NCBI RefSeq assembly: GCF_900092025.1
Contig: NZ_FLTX01000025.1
Location: forward strand, 88,447 to 152,446
DNA length: 64,000 bases
DNA from: Xanthomonas bromi
GTDB taxonomy: Bacteria > Pseudomonadota > Gammaproteobacteria > Xanthomonadales > Xanthomonadaceae
Reading direction: 5' to 3'
Shown piece by piece: positions 57,765 through 64,000 of the stretch; position 1 is the first letter of the stretch; every line of letters begins with the position of its first letter. The notes beneath the pieces were generated by a model. The model was not told the DNA's origin and did no database searches. It worked only from the letters and a program-made list of their open reading frames with translations. Both the position numbers and the translations under genes were made by a program.

Positions 57765-59137
57765 GCGCCCTGTTCGGTGCCACCCCGGCCGATTGGCTGG
57801 ATGCACGCAACCTGCGCCTGGCCACCCGCCTGAGCGGGCTTGGCCTGGAACCCACCGCCGGGCGCACCCTGATCCGTGAAGGCATCCTGCGCCGCGCGGT
57901 CGGCCTGACCCTGGAAGCCATCGGCTGCGAAGCGCCGATGGGCGCCACCTGCAAGGTCGAAGTGGACGGCGGTTGGGTCGATGCGGAAGTGGTCGGCTTC
58001 GCCGGCGAACGGACCTATCTGATGCCCAGCGCCGAACTGCACGGCCTGCTGCCCAATGCCCGCGTGGTGCCCTCGCGGCGCCGCGGCGGCGTGGAAGTGG
58101 GCGAAGGCCTGCTCGGCCGGGTCATCGATAGCGACGGCACCCCGCTGGACGGCAAGGGCCCGATCCGCGCCGAAGGCAGCGTCGGCATGGCCGGCGTGTC
58201 GATCAACCCGCTGGCGCGCGAACCCATCACCACCTCGCTGGATGTGGGCGTGCGCGCCATCAATGCCATGCTGCCGATCGGCCGCGGCCAGCGCGTGGGC
58301 CTGTTCGCCGGCTCCGGCGTCGGTAAATCGACGCTGCTGGGCATGATGACCCGCTTCACCTCGGCCGACGTCATCGTGGTCGGCCTGATCGGCGAACGTG
58401 GCCGCGAAGTGCGCGATTTCGTCGAAACCACCCTGGGCGAAGAAGGCCTGCGCCGCGCCGTGGTGGTGGCTGCCCCGGCCGACCGCCCGCCGCTGGCGCG
58501 CCTGCACGGTGCCTACCGCGCCACCGCCATTGCCGAATGGTTCCGCGACCAGGGTTTGAACGTATTGTTGCTGATGGACTCGCTGACCCGCTTTGCGCAG
58601 GCGCAGCGCGAGATCGGCCTGTCGGTCGGCGAGCCGCCGACCACCCGCGGCTATCCGCCGTCGGTGTTCGCCAAATTACCGGCGCTGGTGGAACGTGCCG
58701 GCAACGGCGCCAAGGGCCGCGGCTCGATCACCGCCTTCTACACCGTCCTGACCGAAGGCGACGACCCGCAGGACCCGATCGCCGACGCCGCCCGCGCCAT
58801 TCTGGACGGCCACATCCTGCTCTCGCGTCGGGTTGCCGACAGCGGCCTGTACCCGGCCATCGACCTGGAATCGTCGGTCAGCCGCGTGGTGCAGGACATC
58901 GCCGACGAACCCTGGCGCCTGCGCATCCGCAAGCTCAAACGCCTGCTGTCCGCCTACACCGCCAACCGCGACCTGATCGCCATCGGCGCCTACCAGCGCG
59001 GCAGCGACCCGGCCACCGACGAAGCATTGGCGCGCTGGCCGGAGATCGTCGAATTCCTTGGCCAGGACGTGCACAAGGCGTCGGTCCTGAGCGACAGCCT
59101 GTCCGCCTTGCAGCAACTGGTCGAACCCGAGAACTAA
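57761..59137 (+). CDS. fliI: Flagellum-specific ATPase FliI
   Basis: A 458-residue F1-like ATPase: Walker A GLFAGSGVGKST, Walker B VLLLMDSLTRFAQAQREI and the FliI region GEPPTTRGYPPSVFAKLPALVERAGN. It energises export of rod, hook and filament proteins. GTG start overlapping fliH. Confidence 0.96.
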   Translation: MSALFGATPADWLDARNLRLATRLSGLGLEPTAGRTLIREGILRRAVGLTLEAIGCEAPMGATCKVEVDGGWVDAEVVGFAGERTYLMPSAELHGLLPNARVVPSRRRGGVEVGEGLLGRVIDSDGTPLDGKGPIRAEGSVGMAGVSINPLAREPITTSLDVGVRAINAMLPIGRGQRVGLFAGSGVGKSTLLGMMTRFTSADVIVVGLIGERGREVRDFVETTLGEEGLRRAVVVAAPADRPPLARLHGAYRATAIAEWFRDQGLNVLLLMDSLTRFAQAQREIGLSVGEPPTTRGYPPSVFAKLPALVERAGNGAKGRGSITAFYTVLTEGDDPQDPIADAARAILDGHILLSRRVADSGLYPAIDLESSVSRVVQDIADEPWRLRIRKLKRLLSAYTANRDLIAIGAYQRGSDPATDEALARWPEIVEFLGQDVHKASVLSDSLSALQQLVEPEN

Positions 59138-59140
59138 TTC

Positions 59141-59596
59141 ATGATGCAGTCCAAACGGATCGACCCATTACTGCGCCGCGCGCAGGAACAGGAAGACAAG
59201 GTCGCCCGCGATCTGGCCGAACGCCAGCGCACCCTGGAAACCCACCAGTCGCGCCTGGAAGAACTGCGCCGCTATGCCGAGGAGTACGCCAACAGCCAGT
59301 TGGCCGGCACCAGTGCAGTGGCCCTGACCAACCGCCGCGCCTTTCTGGACCGCCTGGACAGCGCCGTGCTGCAACAGGCGCAGACCGTGCAAAGCAACAT
59401 CGCCAAAGTCGAAGCCGAGCGTACCCACTTGCTGCTGGCCAGCCGCGAGAAGCAGGTGCTGGAGCAATTGGCCGCCAGCTATCGCGCCCAGGAAAACAAA
59501 GTGATCGAACGCCGCGACCAGCGCGAGATGGACGACCTCGGCGCGCGTCGTTCGCGTCTGGCCCGCAGCCAAGACACCCACGGAGAATCCGCATGA
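59141..59596 (+). CDS. fliJ: Flagellar export protein FliJ
   Basis: A 151-residue coiled-coil protein (LRRAQEQEDKVARDLAERQ; LEELRRYAEEYANSQ). FliJ acts as the central stalk of the FliI ATPase and escorts chaperones. Two ATGs are adjacent (59141, 59144). Stop overlaps fliK (ATGA). Confidence 0.93.
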   Translation: MMQSKRIDPLLRRAQEQEDKVARDLAERQRTLETHQSRLEELRRYAEEYANSQLAGTSAVALTNRRAFLDRLDSAVLQQAQTVQSNIAKVEAERTHLLLASREKQVLEQLAASYRAQENKVIERRDQREMDDLGARRSRLARSQDTHGESA

Positions 59597-60897
59597 ATCC
59601 CCTGTCCGCCTTCGCCGCCGGCCTCGGCGCGCTTGCCGGTACCGGCAAGAAATCCAGCTACAGCGACCCGTCGTCCGAACCGGACGCGGGCCAGGACCAG
59701 TTTGCGCGCATGCTCAATCCGGCCAACACGCCACACCAGGCTCCGCCGCAGGCGCCCGAACGCGTGCCCGCCAAGCAAGCCGCGCCCAAGTCCAATCAGT
59801 CCGACAAGAATCGTAACGACGACGACGATCACCACGACGACGTGGCCGGCGATGCCACCGCACGTGCGCGGGCGCAGGACGGCGATGCCAAGCCGGCCAA
59901 GTCCGGCGCCGCCAAGGACCCTGCAAGCACCGAAAACAACACTGCTGCGGCTGGCGCTACCAACAAACCTGGCAAAACCGCCAAGGCCGCCACTACCAGC
60001 GAAGACGCGCCCGCAGAAGCAGGCGCTGCGACCGATGCTGGCTGGCCGCCTGCAGGGCTGGGCGGCTTCGGCATGGGCCTGCTGGCGCAGGCACTGCCGG
60101 GTGGCGATGTACTCGCCGCCGCCGCAGCGGCGCTGACTGCCAGCATGGCCGGCGCAGCCAACGCCGCGGCGACGGCCACGGCACTGCCCACCGATGCCCC
60201 CCCAGCCACCGCCACCACGAGCGCCGGCAGCGCCCTGCCCGCGTTGGGTGCGCTGGTGCCGGCCGCCGTCGCAGGCGCCAAGCCCACCTCGACCACGGCA
60301 GTGAGCGGCGACGCGCAGACCGCCCATGCATTGATGAACATCACCGCCAAGACCCTGGAATCGGCTGCCGACGACAGCGCCGGCCCGGCAGCCCCGGATG
60401 CCCCGGCGTTCGTGCTGCCGACCACCACTGCGCCGGCCCTCAACCGTGTGCAGGACGCCGCACCGATCTTCAGCGCCTCGCCCACGCCCACACCGGACCT
60501 GGGCAGCGATAACTTCGACGATGCCATCGGTGCACGGATGAGCTGGCTGGCCGACCAGAAGATCGGCCATGCCCACATCAAGGTGACCCCGAACGATATG
60601 GGTCCGGTGGAGGTGCGGCTGCACCTGGATGGCGACAAGGTCAACGCCAGCTTCACCGCCGCCAATGCCGACACCCGTCAGGCACTGGAACAGAGCCTGC
60701 CGCGCCTGCGCGAAATGCTTGGCCAGAACGGCTTCCAGCTTGGTCAGGCCGATGTCGGCCAGCAACAGCAGAATTCCTCCGGCAACCGCAATGGCGGCAA
60801 CGACAACGGCAATGGCCTCACGCTGGACGACGCCCCGCCCGTCGGAATTCCGTCGGTGGTGTTACGCCAGCGTGGGTTGCTGGACGCCTACGCCTGA
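59593..60897 (+). CDS. fliK: Hook-length control protein FliK
   Basis: A 434-residue protein. The long N-terminal part is Ala/Thr/Pro-rich and disordered, acting as a molecular ruler. The C-terminal Flg_hook domain (about 310-400) has HIKVTPNDMGPVEVRLHLDGDKVNASFTA and LPRLREMLGQNGFQLGQADV, which switches export specificity. Last gene of the fliE operon. Confidence 0.94.
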   Translation: MNPLSAFAAGLGALAGTGKKSSYSDPSSEPDAGQDQFARMLNPANTPHQAPPQAPERVPAKQAAPKSNQSDKNRNDDDDHHDDVAGDATARARAQDGDAKPAKSGAAKDPASTENNTAAAGATNKPGKTAKAATTSEDAPAEAGAATDAGWPPAGLGGFGMGLLAQALPGGDVLAAAAAALTASMAGAANAAATATALPTDAPPATATTSAGSALPALGALVPAAVAGAKPTSTTAVSGDAQTAHALMNITAKTLESAADDSAGPAAPDAPAFVLPTTTAPALNRVQDAAPIFSASPTPTPDLGSDNFDDAIGARMSWLADQKIGHAHIKVTPNDMGPVEVRLHLDGDKVNASFTAANADTRQALEQSLPRLREMLGQNGFQLGQADVGQQQQNSSGNRNGGNDNGNGLTLDDAPPVGIPSVVLRQRGLLDAYA

Positions 60898-60965
60898 GAT
60901 GGCGCGTCGGGCACGCCCCGGCGCCGCTAAAAACCGCGCCTCGGCCGACGGCCGATGACGCCCTT

Positions 60966-61006
60966 CCACCCTCGCGGCGCAAGGCCTGCGGGGGTTTTTC
61001 GGTTTG
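60966..61006 (+). terminator. Possible terminator between fliK and fliL
   Basis: CCCTCGCGGC...GCCTGCGGGGG can pair imperfectly and is followed by TTTTTCGG. Only a moderate match to a rho-independent terminator. Confidence 0.4.
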
Positions 61007-61039
61007 CGCACCGCCTGCGCCAGGAAACCGACGCGGTTT

Positions 61040-61055
61040 TGGCATGCCGATTGCA
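61040..61055 (+). promoter_or_regulatory. Sigma-54 promoter of fliLMNOP
   Basis: TGGCAT-GCCGA-TTGCA, with GG and GC 10 bases apart, 33 bases before fliL. Confidence 0.87.
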
Positions 61056-61087
61056 TCGACAGGGTGAGCATTCCCCTGGAGCACACT

Positions 61088-61612
61088 GTGGCAGCGGCCG
61101 AAAAACCCAAGAAGACCGAAGACAAAGACGACAAGGGCGAGAAGAAGAAGGGCGGCAAGAAGCCCCTTCTGCTGGTCGCCATCGGTGTGGTGGTGTTGGC
61201 GGCCGCCGGCGGCGGCGCCTGGTTTTTCCTCGGCCATAAGGGCGAGGACAAAGGCGACAAGCACGCGCCCAAGGTGGCCGAAGTGCCCAAGCCGGCGCAG
61301 TACTTCCCGATGGACCCGGCGATCGTGGTCAACCTGGCCGACCCCGGCGATGGCCCGCAGTACCTGCAGGTGGAAGTGCAGCTGGTCACCCGCGACCCGG
61401 AAGAGCTCAAGCTCATCACCGAGAACGCCCCGGCCATCCGTGCGCACCTGTTGATGCTGCTGTCCCAGACCAAAGCCACCGACGTGGCCGACCTGGCCGG
61501 CAAGCAGAAGCTGCAGAAGTCAGCCCTGGCCGAAGCGCAGAAGGTCATGACCAGCGAGACCGGCAAGAAATGCGTCGAAGAATTGCTGTTCACCAGTTTC
61601 GTTACCCAGTAA
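61088..61612 (+). CDS. fliL: Stator-associated protein FliL
   Basis: A 174-residue inner-membrane protein: Lys-rich cytoplasmic tail, one transmembrane helix (about 26-48), then periplasmic FliL domain with YFPMDPAIVVNLADPG and C-terminal LLFTSFVTQ. FliL supports stator function. The start is GTG 61088 (MAAAEKPKK), with GGAG upstream; a longer frame would overlap the sigma-54 site. Confidence 0.95.
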   Translation: MAAAEKPKKTEDKDDKGEKKKGGKKPLLLVAIGVVVLAAAGGGAWFFLGHKGEDKGDKHAPKVAEVPKPAQYFPMDPAIVVNLADPGDGPQYLQVEVQLVTRDPEELKLITENAPAIRAHLLMLLSQTKATDVADLAGKQKLQKSALAEAQKVMTSETGKKCVEELLFTSFVTQ

Positions 61613-61622
61613 GGCCTGCCCC

Positions 61623-62636
61623 ATGAGCGTCAGTGATCTGCTTTCCCAAGACGAGATCGATGCCCTGCTGCACGGCGTGGATTCGGGCGCGGTCAATACC
61701 GAGCCGGAGCCGCTGCCGGGCGAGGCCCGTCAATACGACCTGTCCAGCCAGGACCGCATCATCCGTGGGCGCATGCCCACCCTGGAGATGGTCAACGAGC
61801 GCTTCGCGCGGCTGTGGCGCATCGGCCTGTTCAACCTGATCCGGCGCTCGGCCGACCTGTCGGTGCGCGGCATCGACCTGGTCAAGTTCAACGAGTACAT
61901 GCACTCGCTGTATGTGCCGACCAACCTCAACCTGATCCGCTTCAAACCGCTGCGCGGCACCGGGCTGATCGTGTTCGAACCCACGCTGGTGTTCACCGTG
62001 GTGGACAACTTCTTCGGTGGCGACGGCCGCTACCACACCCGCATCGAAGGCCGCGAATTCACCGCCACCGAGATGCGCGTGGTGCAACTGATGCTCAAGC
62101 AGACCTTCGCCGATCTGAAGGAGGCCTGGGCGCCGGTGATGGACGTGGACTTCGAGTACATCAACTCGGAGATCAACCCGCACTTCGCCAACATCGTCAC
62201 CCCGCGCGAGTACGTGGTGGTGTGCCGCTTCCATGTGGAGCTGGAAGGCGGCGGCGGCGAGATCCACATCACCCTGCCGTACTCGATGCTGGAGCCAATC
62301 CGCGAATTGCTCGATGCCGGCATCCAGAGCGACCGCAACGACCGCGACGACTCCTGGAACGTGATGCTGCGCGAGCAGCTGGACACCGCCGAAGTCACGC
62401 TGTCCAGCGTATTGGCCAGCAAGCGCATGAGCCTGCGCCAGCTCACCGGCCTGAAGATCGGTGACATCCTGCCGATCGACCTGCCCGCCCAGGTGCCGCT
62501 GTGCGTGGAAGAAATCCCGTTATTCACCGGCGAATTCGGCGTTTCCAATGGCAACAACGCCGTCAAGATCACCGCCGTACGCCCGCCCGGCGTGCAAGCC
62601 CCACGCGCCGTTCCCTTCCAGGACTCCAGCAAATGA
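61623..62636 (+). CDS. fliM: Flagellar motor switch protein FliM
   Basis: A 337-residue C-ring protein: N-terminal LLSQDEIDALLHGV binds phospho-CheY, then the CheC-like middle domain (NEYMHSLYVPTNLNLIRFKPLRGTGLIVFEP, FFGGDGRYHTRIEGREFT) and C-terminal SpoA-like domain. Sets rotation direction. Stop overlaps fliN. Confidence 0.97.
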   Translation: MSVSDLLSQDEIDALLHGVDSGAVNTEPEPLPGEARQYDLSSQDRIIRGRMPTLEMVNERFARLWRIGLFNLIRRSADLSVRGIDLVKFNEYMHSLYVPTNLNLIRFKPLRGTGLIVFEPTLVFTVVDNFFGGDGRYHTRIEGREFTATEMRVVQLMLKQTFADLKEAWAPVMDVDFEYINSEINPHFANIVTPREYVVVCRFHVELEGGGGEIHITLPYSMLEPIRELLDAGIQSDRNDRDDSWNVMLREQLDTAEVTLSSVLASKRMSLRQLTGLKIGDILPIDLPAQVPLCVEEIPLFTGEFGVSNGNNAVKITAVRPPGVQAPRAVPFQDSSK

Positions 62637-62971
62637 TCAACTCCGACATCCTCGACGCCTCACCTGCCACCTTCGAAAGCCTGCAGGCCGAGCACGACCA
62701 GAACGCTGCCGACCTCAACCTGGACGTCATCCTGGACGTGCCGGTGACGCTGTCGCTGGAAGTGGGTCGCGCGCGCATTCCGATCCGTAACCTGCTGCAG
62801 CTCAATCAGGGCTCGGTGGTGGAACTGGAACGCGGCGCCGGCGAACCGCTGGACGTGTACGTCAACGGCACCCTGATCGCGCACGGCGAAGTGGTCGTCA
62901 TCAACGACCGCTTCGGCATCCGCCTGACCGATGTGGTCAGCCCCAGCGAACGGATCCGGAGGCTGCGGTGA
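62633..62971 (+). CDS. fliN: Flagellar motor switch protein FliN
   Basis: A 112-residue SpoA-domain protein: LDVILDVPVTLSLEVGRARIPI, LLQLNQGSVVELERGAGEPLDVYVNGTLIAHGEVVVINDRFGIRLTDVV-type signature. Forms the base of the C ring. Starts on ATGA overlap with fliM, ends on GTGA overlap with fliO. Confidence 0.97.
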   Translation: MINSDILDASPATFESLQAEHDQNAADLNLDVILDVPVTLSLEVGRARIPIRNLLQLNQGSVVELERGAGEPLDVYVNGTLIAHGEVVVINDRFGIRLTDVVSPSERIRRLR

Positions 62972-63375
62972 TCGGCCTGCTGGCTGCCGTCGCGCCGGTC
63001 GCGGCCAAGGCGACCCAGGTCGGCGCGCAGGCGCCGGCCTCGCCCAGCCTGTTTGGCGCGGTCTTTGCATTGCTGTTGGTGCTCGCGCTGATCGTCGGCC
63101 TGGGCTGGTTGCTCAAGCGCATGCCCGGCAGCGGATTCCGCAGCACCGAGGGCCTGCGTGTGGTGACCAGCCTGGCGGTGGGTGCCAAGGAACGCGTGGT
63201 GGTGGTGGAGGTGAACGGCCAGCAGCTGCTGCTGGGTGTCACCGCCGGCGGCATCAGCACCTTGCACACCTTGCCCGAACCGCTGCCGCCCACGCCCGCC
63301 CCCACCCTGCCCACTTTCAAGCAACTTCCCAATTTCGCCCAGCTGCTCGCCCAGAAGCTGCGCAAGGACCCCTGA
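62968..63375 (+). CDS. fliO: Flagellar export gate protein FliO
   Basis: A 135-residue inner-membrane protein with a transmembrane helix (about 29-51, LFGAVFALLLVLALIVGLGWLL) and a cytoplasmic domain with VVVEVNGQQLLLGVTAGGISTLH. Assists FliP assembly in the export gate. GTG start overlapping fliN. Confidence 0.94.
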   Translation: MIGLLAAVAPVAAKATQVGAQAPASPSLFGAVFALLLVLALIVGLGWLLKRMPGSGFRSTEGLRVVTSLAVGAKERVVVVEVNGQQLLLGVTAGGISTLHTLPEPLPPTPAPTLPTFKQLPNFAQLLAQKLRKDP

Positions 63376-63376
63376 C

Positions 63377-64000
63377 ATGTTGAGCCGTTGGAATTGTTGG
63401 GGGCGCAGCGTGCGCCTGGTGCTGATCCTGCTGGTGATGAGTTGCCCGCTGCTGGCCGCGGCCACGCCGGCCGCCCTGCCGGCGATGGCGCAGGCCGCTG
63501 CACCGGCGGCAACACCTGCCGCGGTGCCGGCCGGTTCCAACCAGTTGCCGTCGCTGCCGAACGTGAGCGTAGGCCGTATCGGCGACCAGCCGGTGAGCCT
63601 GCCGCTGCAAACCTTGCTGTTGATGACGGCGATCACCCTGCTGCCGTCGATGCTGCTGGTGCTGACCGCCTTCACCCGCATCACCATCGTGCTGGGCCTG
63701 CTGCGCCAGGCGCTGGGCACCGGCCAGACCCCGTCCAATCAGGTGTTGCTCGGCCTGTCGATGTTCCTGACCGCACTGGTGATGATGCCGGTGTGGCAGA
63801 AGATGTGGGGCGCCGGTTTGCAGCCGTACCTCAACAACCAGATCGATTTTTCCACCGCCTGGACGCTGACCACCCAGCCGCTGCGCGCCTTCATGCTGGC
63901 GCAGATCCGTGAAACCGATCTGATGACCTTCGCCGGCATGGCCGGCGACGGCAAGTACGCCGGCCCGGACGCGGTGCCGTTCCCGGTGCTGGTGGCCTCC
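63377..64000 (+). CDS. fliP: Flagellar export gate protein FliP, cut by window end
   Basis: The first 208 codons are visible; the frame is open at the edge. Signal peptide at residues 1-28, a low-complexity Ala/Pro segment, then the FliP family region: transmembrane helix LLLMTAITLLPSMLLVLTAF followed by TRITIVLGLLRQALGTGQTP and SNQVLLGLSMFLTALVM. The missing end should hold the last helices. ATG is 1 base after the fliO stop. Confidence 0.96.
   Translation, partial: MLSRWNCWGRSVRLVLILLVMSCPLLAAATPAALPAMAQAAAPAATPAAVPAGSNQLPSLPNVSVGRIGDQPVSLPLQTLLLMTAITLLPSMLLVLTAFTRITIVLGLLRQALGTGQTPSNQVLLGLSMFLTALVMMPVWQKMWGAGLQPYLNNQIDFSTAWTLTTQPLRAFMLAQIRETDLMTFAGMAGDGKYAGPDAVPFPVLVAS

Overview
This is a high-GC gamma-proteobacterial chromosome segment. 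It fits a plant-associated Xanthomonas. The evidence is the flagellar gene order (flgN-flgM-flgA / cheV / flgBCDEF / flgGHIJKL / fliC-fliD-fliS / rpoN2-fleQ / fliE-P), a RavS/RavR-like cyclic-di-GMP cluster beside it, a perfect plant-inducible-promoter (PIP) box in front of a type III chaperone/effector pair, and IS5-family relics. The species cannot be fixed from the sequence alone.

Layout. 1-1.9 kb: tail of a chemotaxis receptor and two small genes. 2.4-10.5 kb: signalling block with a PAS-GGDEF-EAL protein, a PAS histidine kinase, a GGDEF-EAL-REC response regulator (RavR-like) and a second kinase. 10.7-13.3 kb: flgN, flgM and flgA on the minus strand, then cheV. 13.8-25.5 kb: rod, hook, ring and junction genes flgB-flgL, split by a 1-kb repeat-bearing gap between flgF and flgG. 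25.8-30.7 kb: flagellin, cap, chaperones, an atypical PilZ-like protein and a LuxR-type regulator. 30.9-34.2 kb: rpoN2, a stand-alone receiver and fleQ. 34.3-42.2 kb: a nine-gene, translationally coupled sugar/acyl modification operon (aminotransferase, ACP, KAS III, two SDRs, two left-handed-beta-helix acyltransferases, a Rieske oxygenase, an FkbM methyltransferase), followed after an insertion by a 1174-residue multidomain glycosyltransferase (49.6-53.2 kb). Together they look like a flagellin glycosylation island. 42.4-49.4 kb: an insertion bounded by two directly repeated, decayed IS5-family copies. It holds a chaperone-effector pair, an unrecognised 795-codon protein and a decayed inverted copy of that protein's 5' half. 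54.0-64.0 kb: fliE-fliP, with fliP cut by the window edge.

Regulation can be read directly. Sigma-54 (-24/-12) sites lie before flgA, flgB, flgG, fliE, fliL, the glycan operon and the large glycosyltransferase. FliA (sigma-28) sites lie before flgM, fliC, fliD and probably fliS. This fits a hierarchy in which RpoN2/FleQ drives basal body, hook and glycan genes, and FliA, held by FlgM, drives the filament. The flagellin carries valine at residue 43 in the flg22 region, the allele described as poorly recognised by plant FLS2.

The least explained parts are the Rieske-containing glycan pathway, the FkbM protein with a duplicated N-terminal module, and the effector-bearing insertion that splits the glycosylation island.
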